Shown piece after piece: positions 26,062 to 35,227 of a stretch of DNA of 64,000 nucleotides. Below the pieces are notes generated by a model, which saw only the letters and a list, made by a program, of their open reading frames with translations, was not told the origin of the DNA and did not search any database. The DNA is from Streptomyces sp. CG1. GTDB lineage: Bacteria; Actinomycetota; Actinomycetes; Streptomycetales; Streptomycetaceae. Within the stretch, counting starts at the first letter, position 1. Each line of letters starts with the position of its first letter. Made by a program: the position numbers and the translations under genes. The stretch is taken from contig NZ_CP163518.1 in the NCBI RefSeq assembly GCF_041080625.1, forward strand, positions 10,967,501 to 11,031,500. The letters run 5' to 3'.

Positions 26062-26409
26062 CTATCGGGGCTGCGTCGCCTTCCGCCGTCGATATGCCTT
26101 CTGGCGGCAGCGCTGGGAGCATGTCCGGCGCTGTGACCTGTGACTTCCTTCTGGCATAGGGCCTGAGCAGACCGGGCAGGGCGGTGTTTCAAGGGATTCG
26201 TTGCGGGCCGGGGCGAGGGCGTCAGCCCTCGCCCCGGCCGTCTTGGGTGAAGCCGCAGGTCCAGGCAACGGGACGGGGCTTGGGGTTGTCGCCGGAGCGG
26301 CTTGCTGAGCACGTTGCTCTTCGGATGACCGGTAGGCCCGCTGACGGCATCGGGCTGAACACGTGCGGCGCCGTGACCGTCCGCGGCCAGGAGGCAGGGG
26401 CTGTGACAA
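26062..26409 (-). CDS. Small cysteine-rich protein with zinc-ribbon-like repeats
   Basis: A 115-residue frame opens at TTG 26409 directly after an upstream in-frame stop. It has two related segments: RRRTCSARCRQRAYRSS near residue 15 and CPVCSGPMPEGSHRSQRRTC, SQRCRQKAYRRRK near residue 80. The second is a CxxC...CxxxC zinc ribbon, and the first lacks its leading CxxC, so the N-terminus may have been lost. The linker is alanine/proline-rich. Such tandem ribbons occur in small actinobacterial proteins of unknown role that probably bind nucleic acid. No clear ribosome site. Confidence 0.45.
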   Translation of the reverse strand: MSQPLPPGRGRSRRRTCSARCRQRAYRSSEEQRAQQAAPATTPSPVPLPGPAASPKTAGARADALAPARNESLETPPCPVCSGPMPEGSHRSQRRTCSQRCRQKAYRRRKATQPR

Positions 26410-26444
26410 ATCCGCTGTGGATCACTGGATTGGTGATGCTCTGA

Positions 26445-26762
26445 CCTGTGGATCTAGTGATCGTTCGGGATTTCTTGCCGTCGTGTCGTGTGGATCTGGG
26501 CTGGGGTTTTCCTGGGGGGCTGGAGGCTGGCAGGGCTTTGAAGTGCAGGTTTGGTGATCGTTTCGGAATGTAGTGATCGTCGTAGGACTTGTTTTTCGCT
26601 GCGTGGCTCAGGTGGGCTGGTGTCTGCGCTGCACTGACGATGTGGTTCGGTCCATGATCGGGTGAACTGCGGTGGTGCTCGGTCCAACTGAGGTCTGTTC
26701 TCGCGGTCTTGTTCGTACTGTTTCCCGGTGGGATGTCAGTGCCTGCTTCTAGTCTTTGTGTC
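26445..26762. other. Intergenic region with GTGATCGT repeats
   Basis: An AT-richer stretch with TAGTGATCGTTCGG at 26456, TGGTGATCGTTTCGG at 26552 and TAGTGATCGTCG at 26571. It precedes the gene at 26763 and may be its control region. Confidence 0.4.
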
Positions 26763-27572
26763 ATGACATCAGCGGGGCCGAATCGGCCGGTCGGTGAACT
26801 CCCGGGCGATCCCGCCCGTCTTCGCCTCCACTACGGTCACGGACATCCTGCAGTGCCGTACGACTTTGAGGACACTCTGGAACCTTGGTATGTCGCGGTC
26901 ACCTACGGGACGGCGGGGGACGAGGAGTGGGAGGACGAAGAGGACAGGGGCAGTCACGCTCCGGCTGCGGGCACCGAGATCGGGCACCTCGTCCTGTGGA
27001 GGCTGCGTGACTACACCGGCGACAACCGGTGGGAGGCGGCGGACGCCGAATCCGGCGATCTTGAGGTCATCGTCAGTGCTGTACTTGGCCGGTCCGGAGG
27101 CACGGGCTACAGCGCCGTGTTCGAGAAGGCGGTCACACATCCCGTCGGTGACCTGCTGATCCTCGACCGTGTCTACCTCGACAGGGCGTGGAGGGGCTTC
27201 GGGCTGGGCCCGGCCCTGGCCGTCGAGGCGATCCGCCGCCTGTCCGGGGGCTGTTGTGCGGTTGCGGTGTTCCCTGGCATGGGTGAGTACCCCGAAGACC
27301 GCGAGCAGGTCACCGAGGCCTATCGCCGCCAGGCGAAGAAGAAGATTGCCGCACTGTGGGAGAGCATCGGCTTCCAGCCGTTCCGCCGGGGGGTATGGCT
27401 CCTGGATACCGCTCTGCGCCGGCCGGAGGAACTCATGCTGGCCCGCCGTGCCGAACTGCGCGCGCTCGGCACAGCCTTCCAGCGGCCCGGTCCCTCTGAG
27501 AGGGACCGGGCGGACTCCGTGGCTGTCGCAGAAGACGGCATCAAGGCGTCGGCGAGGCCGCGTACGGTCTGA
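26763..27572 (+). CDS. Unknown protein with GNAT-like core
   Basis: ATG 26763 opens a 269-residue soluble protein. The middle resembles an acetyl-CoA-dependent GNAT fold: LLILDRVYLDRAWRGFGLGP followed by ALAVEAIRRLSGGCCAV, where RGFGLG would be the acetyl-CoA pyrophosphate loop, and later ALWESIGFQPFRRGVWLLD as in the terminal GNAT strand. Acceptor unknown. The acidic N-terminal third (DEEWEDEEDRG) is unusual. The gene at 27640 follows closely in the same direction. Confidence 0.55.
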   Translation: MTSAGPNRPVGELPGDPARLRLHYGHGHPAVPYDFEDTLEPWYVAVTYGTAGDEEWEDEEDRGSHAPAAGTEIGHLVLWRLRDYTGDNRWEAADAESGDLEVIVSAVLGRSGGTGYSAVFEKAVTHPVGDLLILDRVYLDRAWRGFGLGPALAVEAIRRLSGGCCAVAVFPGMGEYPEDREQVTEAYRRQAKKKIAALWESIGFQPFRRGVWLLDTALRRPEELMLARRAELRALGTAFQRPGPSERDRADSVAVAEDGIKASARPRTV

Positions 27573-27639
27573 CTTTTTCTAGGGGCGCTGCATTGCGCGG
27601 ATGGTCAGGAACACCGAAGAAAAAGGGGGGAGGGGAATC

Positions 27640-28380
27640 GTGGGGGAGAGGCAGCCGGTGGGCGAGGACGTCGAGGATGCGCTGGACTGGGCACGGCAGC
27701 GCCTTGACGAAATGGGCGTCTTCGAGGCGCAGGACGGACTGCGGTGGGCGGCGGCCCACGGGCTTGTCCTGTCTGTCTGGCGCAACGGCCCGATTGAGGA
27801 CGCGCATGCCTCCCGGCCGACTCGTCGGCGCAAGGTATTGCATGACGGGACGATGTTCGCCCGCAACACCTGGCTCACCCGGCAGGCATTCGACGTCCTG
27901 GGCTGCGACGACCAGTTCCGTCTCTATGAGCTGGAGGACCTCGTTCTGGACCGGGACACGGTCTGGCCTGGATGCGAGGGGACCCTGACGGACTTCGGCT
28001 GGGGATTCCTCGGAGAGATCAGGAAGCAGGTGAAACAGCGCATCGACATGTTCAGGCACTTCGAGAAGAGACTGTTGCCGGATGACTTCCTCGTCTTCGC
28101 CGGTGCTCCCCGGATCGGGACCCACGACGACCACTACGGTATGCCGAAATGGCCTGCCTGCGTGGAAGCGGCGGTGCGCCGGCTGCGGGGCGAGGACGAG
28201 GAGTTCTGGCACGCACGGGGCGACTTGATGACCCGTATTGGTCCCGCTCCTGCTCCCGTCACCGCGGACCTGGAGGCAACCCGGAAACTGCTGCTGGAGT
28301 CCCCGTGGGAACTGGGCGCCGGGAACCTGGACTGGTTCGCCTGGAACCCGATCCTGCAACCACCAGGCACGACATCCTAG
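27640..28380 (+). CDS. Protein of unknown function
   Basis: GTG 27640 is chosen because a strong GGGGAGGGG lies seven bases upstream; an ATG at 27601 is in frame. The 246-residue product is soluble and mixed alpha/beta, with FGWGFLGEIRKQVKQRIDMF, FVFAGAPRIGTHDDHYGMPK and a tryptophan-rich end (NLDWFAWNPI). No catalytic motif recognised. It sits 67 bases after the GNAT-like gene and ahead of the helicase, so the three may form an accessory module. Confidence 0.5.
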   Translation: MGERQPVGEDVEDALDWARQRLDEMGVFEAQDGLRWAAAHGLVLSVWRNGPIEDAHASRPTRRRKVLHDGTMFARNTWLTRQAFDVLGCDDQFRLYELEDLVLDRDTVWPGCEGTLTDFGWGFLGEIRKQVKQRIDMFRHFEKRLLPDDFLVFAGAPRIGTHDDHYGMPKWPACVEAAVRRLRGEDEEFWHARGDLMTRIGPAPAPVTADLEATRKLLLESPWELGAGNLDWFAWNPILQPPGTTS

Positions 28381-28631
28381 GCGCGGGTGGGCGGCAGTCG
28401 CCACGGCCGCGCATGCGGTTTCGCTGGGACGGTGACGGCCCCGCCCGAGGCCGTGTCCTTTGAGCGCAGCCAGCGCGAGGGCTGGTGACCGGCCACCGCC
28501 GCGGACCAGGTTGCTGTCCGGTCCGCGCCCGCGTTGCGGGTGCGGATCTGGTGATCGCCGGACATCGGCTGTTTCTGTGTGTCACCTTGCGATTGCGCTA
28601 TGAAGTAGCACCCGTTGTTTTGAGGAGCATC

Positions 28632-30170
28632 ATGCCCGCACCCACCGCCGAGCAGAGCGGCGCCGTCGACGCCTTCCGGCGCGGGGATCACCTGGTCCTG
28701 CAGGCCGGCGCCGGAACTGGCAAGACGACCACTTTGTCGATGATCGCCGCCAGTACCGGCAAGCGGGGCCGGTACATCGCTTTCAACAAGGCCATTGCCA
28801 CGGAGGCTTCCCGTAAGTTCCCCGGCAACGTGCCGTGCAAGACGATGCACGCGCTGGCGTACGCCGCGGTCGGGCACCGCTTCAAGAACCGGATGGACGC
28901 GCCCCGCGTTCCGGGGTGGAAGACCGGCGCGGCCCTGGGCATCGGCATCAACATGCGTGTGCGGATCGGCGAGCGCAACGTCACCAACAAGGCCCTCTCC
29001 TACACCGTGCTGCGGACCGTCACCCGCTTCTGCCAGTCCGCGGATCTGGCCATCCAGCGTTACCACGTCCCGCGTCTGCGCGGTATCGAGGCCGAACATC
29101 TCCACGCCCAGCTCGTTGACCTCGTCCTGCCGTACGCGGACCGGGCATGGAAGGACCTGCAGAACCCCGAGGAAGGAGTCGTCCGGTTCGACCACGACCA
29201 CTACCTCAAGCACTGGGCCCTCACCCAGCCGCGTATCGACGCGGACTTCCTGCTCCTGGACGAGGCCCAGGACACCAACCCCGTGGTCGAGAAGGTCTTC
29301 AACGACCAGCGGGAGCACGCCCAGTTGGTGATGGTCGGCGATTCCGCCCAGGCGATCTACGGCTGGCGCGGCGCGCGGGACGTGATGAGCAGCTTCGAGG
29401 GCACCGAGCGCGCGCTGTCCCAGTCGTTCCGCTTCGGCCCCGCGCTTGCTGAGGAGGCCAACCGGTGGCTGGGCATCGTGGACGCCCCGATCCGCTTGGC
29501 CGGCACGGCCGCGATCAACACCCGGCTGGAGCGCGTCGAGCAGCCGGACGCGATCCTGTGCCGCTCCAACGTCGGCGCGATGCTCGAAGTCATGCGCCTG
29601 CTCGACGAGGGCCGCCGCGTGGCCCTGGTTGGCGGCGGAGAATCCCTGCGGGCCCTCGCGAGAGCCGCCCGCGACCTGAAGGCCGGCAAACGCAGCACCC
29701 ACCCTGAACTGATCCTTTTTGACTCCTGGGGCGAACTCCAGGAGTACGCCGAGTACGACCCCTCCGGACGGGATCTGCTGCCGCTGGTCGATCTCGTCGA
29801 CGAACACGGCGTCGACGTCATCCTGGGCGCGGTGGACAGGCTCGCCGTCGAGCAGGGCGCCGAGATCGTCGTCTCCACCGCGCACAAGGCCAAGGGCCGT
29901 GAATGGGACTCCGTCCGCATCGGCGAGGACTTCACCGAACCCGTGGACCAGGAAGAGACCGACGAGAACGGCGACCCGCTGCCCGGCGACATCGACGATG
30001 CGGAGGCCCGCCTCGCCTACGTCGCCGTCACCCGCGCCCGCCACCAGCTCGACCTCGGCGGCCTGTCCTGGATCAACCAGCACCCTGACGGCAACGCCGG
30101 CGGCAAGCGTCTGCCCCAGGACCCCGGATCACCCTCGCCCTGGGACCTGCTGGGCCCCTCGCCGAACTGA
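28632..30170 (+). CDS. UvrD/Rep-type superfamily 1 DNA helicase
   Basis: ATG 28632 follows GAGGAG. The 512-residue protein has all SF1A motifs: Q-motif-like PTAEQSGAVDAF, motif I GAGTGKTT, II LLLDEAQDTN, III GDSAQAIYGWRGA, IV region SQSFRFGPALAEEAN, V VSTAHKAKGREWDSV and VI YVAVTRARHQ. It is shorter than UvrD/PcrA (about 720) and lacks the big 1B/2B insertions, like single-gene mobile-element and defence helicases. It should unwind DNA 3' to 5'. No GajA-like nuclease is next to it. Confidence 0.88.
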   Translation: MPAPTAEQSGAVDAFRRGDHLVLQAGAGTGKTTTLSMIAASTGKRGRYIAFNKAIATEASRKFPGNVPCKTMHALAYAAVGHRFKNRMDAPRVPGWKTGAALGIGINMRVRIGERNVTNKALSYTVLRTVTRFCQSADLAIQRYHVPRLRGIEAEHLHAQLVDLVLPYADRAWKDLQNPEEGVVRFDHDHYLKHWALTQPRIDADFLLLDEAQDTNPVVEKVFNDQREHAQLVMVGDSAQAIYGWRGARDVMSSFEGTERALSQSFRFGPALAEEANRWLGIVDAPIRLAGTAAINTRLERVEQPDAILCRSNVGAMLEVMRLLDEGRRVALVGGGESLRALARAARDLKAGKRSTHPELILFDSWGELQEYAEYDPSGRDLLPLVDLVDEHGVDVILGAVDRLAVEQGAEIVVSTAHKAKGREWDSVRIGEDFTEPVDQEETDENGDPLPGDIDDAEARLAYVAVTRARHQLDLGGLSWINQHPDGNAGGKRLPQDPGSPSPWDLLGPSPN

Positions 30171-30288
30171 CAGCCGGTCCGTCGTGTATGGCCGGTCATT
30201 GTGTGCCGCGTGCCAAGGCCCACATACAGGAACGCACCCGCCCGCCCTGCTGGCGGCATCAGCCGGGCGGGCACGGGCAGCTCACGGT

Positions 30289-30675
30289 TCAGCCGAGTTG
30301 GGCTGCTGCGGCGTCGATTTCTTTGAGGGTGATGTTCTCGCTGCCGCTGCGGATCGCGGTGACGGCGGCGGTGGAGATGACGTAGGTGAGGGCTTTGAAG
30401 TAGCCGCCGGTGCGCCGGTGCAGTTCGACGGCGTGGCGGGTCAGGGCGTGTTCCTCGAGGCGGTACAGGCTCAGGTCGGCTTCGAAGCCTGCCAGTACGC
30501 GTCGGAAGGTCTCTGGGTCCTGGGCGTCCAGGGGCAGGGGGTGTAGCCAGGTGACGGGCAGCAGTGCGGTGGGCGAGGGCGAGGCGGTCGCCGCCGGACG
30601 GCCCGCCTGTGCCAGGCGTACCCGGTTGTTGCGGCTGAACGGAAAATCGATCTTCGGGAGGGCAGGCGGCAGCAT
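30289..30675 (-). pseudogene. TniB-like AAA ATPase, C-terminal fragment
   Basis: The minus-strand frame ending at 30289 encodes the C-terminal third of a TniB-type NTPase: RVLAGFEADLSLYRLEEHAL, VELHRRTGGYFKALTYVIST, AAVTAIRSGSENITLKEIDA. The Walker A and B parts are missing. The IS110 element begins about 30 bases upstream, so the insertion or an adjacent deletion removed the front of the gene. It is the second Tni-type ATPase trace in this window. Confidence 0.55.
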
Positions 30676-30716
30676 CCGGGCCGCTTGCGGACCGGATGTC
30701 GGTGGTTCAGGGGCGG

Positions 30717-32059
30717 TCAGGTTGTTGCGGGTGCGAGGGTGACGTGGTGGCCGAGGGCCTGGAGTTGGCGGACGAGGTCGCGGGTCTTGCGGGCTGGGCT
30801 GAGGTGGCGCTGGTGCCAGTTGGCCCCGAGGTCCTGATAGGCCGTGTCGGGATCGTTGAGCAGATGCCAGGTGATCACGAGCATGGAGCGGGCGACCTCG
30901 ACGACCGCCTTCGGGTGACCGCGGCGTTTGACGATGCGCCGGTAGCGGGCGCCGAGGAACGTGTCGGTGCGGGCGGCGCTCGTTGCGGCCTCGCCGAGGG
31001 CGCCCTTGAGCCAGGGGTTGTCCTTGCCGGCCGCGCCGGCGGTGTTCTTTGCTCCGGACTGGATGGTCCTGGGGCACAACTTCGCCCACGAGACGAGGTG
31101 TTCGGGGGTGGGGAAGCGGCTCATGTCCGTGCCGATCTCCGCGAGGATGATCTGCGCGGTGGCCGGGCCGACGCCCGGAATGGCGTCCAGCCGCTCGACC
31201 AGCTCGTGCGCGCTGTGTCCGGTGCTGCCGTCGGCGCCCGTGCCGGGTGGGCCGGTGAGCTGTTCCAGGGCCTGGCCGATCAGCCTGTCGAGCTCGGCGA
31301 TCTGCGCGGTGAGGTGGTCGACGGTGGCCAGCAGCACGCTCAGCAGGCGGGCGTGGTGGTCTTCGAACTGCCCGGTCAGGGCTTCGACCAGGGCATGTTT
31401 CTTGCTGATCAGACGGCCCTGGGCGAGGTCTGAGAGCGTGCGGGGGTCGCGCTCGCCGGCGATCAGGGCGTCGAGAGCATGGCCCGGCCCGACACGCCGA
31501 ACAGGTCGGAGACGACGGTGGACAGTTTGATCTGTGTGTCCTCGAGGGCCTTCTCCACCCGCTGCTTGTGGCGGGTGCGTTCCTGGGTGAAGACAGTGCG
31601 GGTGCGGTTGAGGTCCCGCAGTTGCCGCACGGGCTTCGGTGGCACGAACGAGGCTCGGACCATGCCGCGTTCGGCGAGTTTGGCCAGCCAGACGGCGTCC
31701 AGCTTGTCGGTCTTGGGCCGGCCGGGCACGTTCTTCACGTCGCGCGCGTTGACGAGCCAGCACTGAAGGCCCCGGGCCTCCAGCAGGTAGAAGAAGGGCC
31801 GCCAGTAGGTGCTCGTCGCTTCCATGACCACCCGCTGGACGCCCTGGCAGACGAGCCTGTCGCCGAGTTCCAGGATCGCGTTGGTGGTTGCCGTGACCGT
31901 CCAGACCTGCTGGACGCGCCGGCCCTCGACGGTGTCGTGCGGGACCCGCAGACACACCATTCCGGACGCCTTGGCGATGTCGATCGCCGCGATGCGGGCC
32001 ACCGTTCCGTCGTCAGAGTCCTCTTTCCACTCCTCCATGACCAGCCTCCCCTTGTGCAC
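30717..32059 (-). pseudogene. IS110-family transposase with 2-base insertion
   Basis: The N-terminal part (start 32059) has the DEDD domain: AAIDIAKASGMVCL, MEATSTYWRPFFYLLEARG, PGRPKTDKLDAVWLAKLAER. It runs out of frame at SGRAML, where the sequence has CTCTC in place of the expected CTC near 31473-31477; the neighbouring frame resumes exactly as DALIAGERDPRTLSDLAQGR and continues through the Tnp_20 domain (IPGVGPATAQIILAEIGTDM, TIQSGAKNTAGAAGKDNPWL) to 30717. A two-base insertion therefore inactivates it, unless frameshifting is used. It differs clearly from the IS110 at 22821. Confidence 0.85.
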
Positions 32060-32471
32060 GCGGGTGGGGCCGCCCGGGGAGCGTGAGGGGTAACGGAGAA
32101 GCTGAACGGCGTGTTCGAGACGACAGTGTGCGGCCCCTCAGGCAAGCTCCCTCACCGGACTCTCTTGCGAGCTCGCAGCCCAAGCAGCGAACGGCGTCGG
32201 CAGGCAGCCCCGCACCGATTTTCACGTCCGCGAGACGTCATCCGCAGGTGAACGGGTGACTCTCTTGCGTGCTCGCGACAACAATCCCGGATGCCTGCAC
32301 AGACCCCCGCGTCCGACTGGCTAACGGACTCCACCGCACCAAGCAACAACGACGTCAGCCGGACGGACACCCGCACCGATTTTCCCGCCTCCGGGACGAG
32401 CGCCGCAGGCGCTCTGGAGGACTGGCTACGGGGCGGGCCAGCCGTCGGCGCGCGGGTCTGAAGGGTGGGAG
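32060..32471. repeat. IS110 upstream region with a duplicated end
   Basis: About 70 bases are present twice as imperfect direct copies (about 32178-32248 and 32340-32411). Both contain CGCACCGATTTT followed by a GC-rich segment ending CGCAGG. Both copies are preceded, directly or after about 90 bases, by CTCTTGCG. This suggests two copies of an IS110 non-coding end lying in tandem. No coding sequence is supported. Confidence 0.55.
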
Positions 32472-33275
32472 TCAGGCGTCGCGTGTGTGCAGGAGATAGG
32501 TCGCCCCCGCCATCGCAGCAGCCGCCCAGGTGCACAGCACTGCGAACCCGGCCCAGGGTGGCAGGCCGCCGAGCCAGTCCGGGTCGACCTGCATGATCGT
32601 CCACCCGGCGTTGGGCGGTGTGATTCCGGCGGGCAGGAAGCGTTCCAGTTCACGGAGGGGTGAGAGGGCCACGACACCCGGCACGACGTAGACCAGCGCG
32701 AACATCGCGACGATGCCGCCGACGGTGCTGCGCAGGACGGTGCCGACTGCCAGCGAGAGCACGGACAGCGCACACAGGTAGAGCCCCACGCCGAGGACCG
32801 CACGGATCACGCCGGGCGTCGTGATGGAACCGGAGACGTGCGGTGTGCACAGGTACACGAGGGCGAAGCACGCGATGCTCAGGACGGTCCCGGTGACGAG
32901 GCCGAGCGCCGCCACCGTGACGGTCTTTGCGGCGAGCCACCGCGTACGCCAGGGCGTGGCGGCCAGGGAGACGCGGATCGTCCCGGTGCCGTATTCGCTG
33001 CCGATGGCCGTCACGGCGAGGACGATCACGGAGAGTTGCCCGACCATGAGTCCGAGGTGGCTGAAGTTCACGGTCACGGCGATCGTGTGAGGACCCTGGC
33101 TGTGGGTTTTCACCGCGGCCAGGGTGGCGGCGCCGACGATCGTGAGCGCGGTGGCCAGCAGACACCACACCGTCGTCCGGAGGGTGCGCAGCTTGATCCA
33201 TTCGGACCGGAGGAGATCGGTGAACCGTGGTGCGGTGGCGCTCTGGTGCGCGTGGGCGGGAAGGGTGAGGGACAT
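32472..33275 (-). CDS. ABC-2 type exporter permease
   Basis: The 267-residue integral membrane protein has a cytoplasmic N-terminus (RFTDLLRSEWIKLRTLRTT, the signature lead-in of this class) and six hydrophobic segments. The loop after segment 2 has IGSEYGTGTIRVSLAATPWR, the conserved ABC-2 coupling motif. It forms the channel for the ATPase encoded 79 bases upstream, probably as a homodimer. The substrate is unknown; similar pairs next to DesK/NarL systems often handle membrane-active compounds or are stress-induced. Confidence 0.88.
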   Translation of the reverse strand: MSLTLPAHAHQSATAPRFTDLLRSEWIKLRTLRTTVWCLLATALTIVGAATLAAVKTHSQGPHTIAVTVNFSHLGLMVGQLSVIVLAVTAIGSEYGTGTIRVSLAATPWRTRWLAAKTVTVAALGLVTGTVLSIACFALVYLCTPHVSGSITTPGVIRAVLGVGLYLCALSVLSLAVGTVLRSTVGGIVAMFALVYVVPGVVALSPLRELERFLPAGITPPNAGWTIMQVDPDWLGGLPPWAGFAVLCTWAAAAMAGATYLLHTRDA

Positions 33276-33354
33276 GCGATACCTGCCGGGATGTCGTTCG
33301 GGTGAGGTGGTCTGGTGCGGGCTCGTGCGGTGGGTCGGGGGCGCCGCAGACGGG

Positions 33355-34290
33355 TCACCCGGGTCCGGCTGCGTCGCTGCGGCTGCGGTACTCGGTGGTG
33401 CCCGAGGTGAGCTCCATGAACGCGGTTTCCAGTGAGGCGTGCTGCACGGTCAGTTCGTGCAACAGGGCTCCGCAGTGAGAGGCGATCGTGGCGATCTGCG
33501 TGGAGTCGAGGCCGGTGACGAGCAGCGCCGCCTCGTCGTCCACGGTGATCTGCGCGCCGGCCTTCCGTAGCTGACCGGCGAGCTGAATGGCCTGTGGGGA
33601 ACGGACCTTGACCGGACCGCGCGAGCCGGCCTCGATGACCTCGCGCACACTGGCTTCGGTGATCAGTCTGCCGCGCCCGATCACGATCAGGTGGTCCGCT
33701 GTCACCTCCATCTCACTCAGCAGGTGGCTTGAGACGAACACTGTGCGGCCCTCGGCCGCAAGTCCCTTCATCAGGTCGCGGACCCAGCGGACTCCCTCCG
33801 GGTCAAGGCCGTTGAGGGGTTCGTCGAGGAGGAGCACCTGCGGATCACCGAGCAGCGCGGTGGCGATGCCAAGCCGCTGGGTCATCCCCAGAGAGAAGCC
33901 GCCGACCTGCTTGTGCGCCACTTCCACGAGGCCGACAACATCCAGCACCTCGGCCACCCTCGCACGTCCGATGCGGTTGCTGTATGCCAGGCTCAGGAGA
34001 TGGCTGTACGCAGTGCGGCCAGGGTGCACGGCCTTGGCGTCGAGTACGGCACCGACCTCGCGCAGCGGGTGACGGAACTGGCCGAAGGGGCGGCCGCCGA
34101 CCAGCGCCTTTCCCGAATCGGGTCGGTCCAGGCCGAGGAACATCCGCATCGTGGTGGACTTGCCGGACCCGTTCGGCCCCAGGAAACCGGTCACCTGGCC
34201 GGGGTGGACCGTGAACGACAGATCTTCTACGGCCGCCGTCTCTCCGTACTGCTTGGTCAGCCCCTGGGCCTCCAATGTGCCTGCCCTCAT
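33355..34290 (-). CDS. ABC transporter ATP-binding protein
   Basis: ATG 34290 follows AAAGGAG. The 311-residue ATPase has Walker A GPNGSGKST, Q-loop, signature FSLGMTQRLG, Walker B VLLLDEPLNGLD and the H-loop VSSHLLSEME. A C-terminal regulatory extension of about 90 residues (VKVRSPQAIQLAGQLRKAGA) is usual in exporters of the DrrA/CcmA class. It drives the permease at 32472. The two-component genes upstream, in the same direction and about 280 bases away, probably regulate it. Confidence 0.9.
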   Translation of the reverse strand: MRAGTLEAQGLTKQYGETAAVEDLSFTVHPGQVTGFLGPNGSGKSTTMRMFLGLDRPDSGKALVGGRPFGQFRHPLREVGAVLDAKAVHPGRTAYSHLLSLAYSNRIGRARVAEVLDVVGLVEVAHKQVGGFSLGMTQRLGIATALLGDPQVLLLDEPLNGLDPEGVRWVRDLMKGLAAEGRTVFVSSHLLSEMEVTADHLIVIGRGRLITEASVREVIEAGSRGPVKVRSPQAIQLAGQLRKAGAQITVDDEAALLVTGLDSTQIATIASHCGALLHELTVQHASLETAFMELTSGTTEYRSRSDAAGPG

Positions 34291-34567
34291 TGGCGTGCTC
34301 CTTTCGCGCGGCTCCAACGGTGTTCCATCTGCTCGCTCACCGTAGGAATCCGGGCCCGCGCGCGGGACGCCCACATGGTCAGACCTGCCTGCGACCATCG
34401 GGCCCGGTTGCTGCTAGCAGGGTCCGACGATCGATGGACGACTTCGTACGCCGGAGGTATGAGCGCAGGGCCGATCCGTGGTCAGCCGCTTCCGGCTCTC
34501 GCTAGCCGGTGCCGCGTCCAGCCCCAGGAACGCCCGTCGGCAGCGCTATACCGCGCCGAGCAGCGCG

Positions 34568-35227
34568 CTATACCGCGTCGAGGAGACCCGCGTCGTGGGC
34601 TAGGATCGCCGCCTGTACGCGGTTGGCGCACTCCAGCTTGGCGAGCAGCCGGCTCACATGGGTCTTCACGGTCGACTCGCTCATGTGCAGGGACGTTCCG
34701 ATCTCGCCGTTGGAGCGCCCCTCGGCGACCAGGGCCAGCACCTCGCGTTCCCGTTCGGTCAACGACGCGACGCGGCTCCGAGCGTCCGCGGCTCTGGAAT
34801 TGTCGCGGGCGGAGAAATTGGAGATCAGCCGACGGGTCACCGACGGGGCGAGCATGGCCTCGCCGTCGTAGACGGTCCGGACGGCGTGCGCGAGATCCCG
34901 CGGCGGGGAGTTCTTGAGCAGGAAGCCCATCGCTCCGGCCTGAAGGGCCGCGTGCACATACTCATCCAGATCGAAGGTGGTGAGCACGACCACCTTCGGG
35001 GGGTCGGGCAGCCGCGTGAGCTCCACAGTGGCGGCCAGCCCGTCCATGACGGGCATACGGATGTCCATGAGCACGATATCGGGGCGATGCGCGCGAGCCA
35101 GCTCCACCGCCTCCGCGCCGTTGCCCGCCTCGGCCACCACGGTGATGTCGGGCGCGGCCTGAAGGATCATGCTCAGGCCGGAGCGGACCAGGGCTTCGTC
35201 ATCGGCGAGGAGGACGCGGATACTCAT
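34568..35227 (-). CDS. NarL/LuxR-family response regulator
   Basis: The 219-residue protein has an N-terminal receiver domain with DDE acidic triad (ADDEA), phosphorylatable Asp in IVLMDIRMPVMDGL, and conserved Thr and Lys (VVVLTTFD, FLLKNSPP). The C-terminal LuxR helix-turn-helix (LTEREREVLALVAEGRSNGE, SESTVKTHVSRLLAKL) binds DNA. Its ATG overlaps the kinase stop (ATGA), so the pair is translationally coupled. Likely target is the ABC exporter downstream. Confidence 0.94.
   Translation of the reverse strand: MSIRVLLADDEALVRSGLSMILQAAPDITVVAEAGNGAEAVELARAHRPDIVLMDIRMPVMDGLAATVELTRLPDPPKVVVLTTFDLDEYVHAALQAGAMGFLLKNSPPRDLAHAVRTVYDGEAMLAPSVTRRLISNFSARDNSRAADARSRVASLTEREREVLALVAEGRSNGEIGTSLHMSESTVKTHVSRLLAKLECANRVQAAILAHDAGLLDAV

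Noticed and set aside
28632..30170. Gabija-like defence system (GajB helicase)
   Set aside because: The helicase has the right general type, but no OLD-family ATPase-nuclease (GajA) is adjacent, so the system cannot be claimed.
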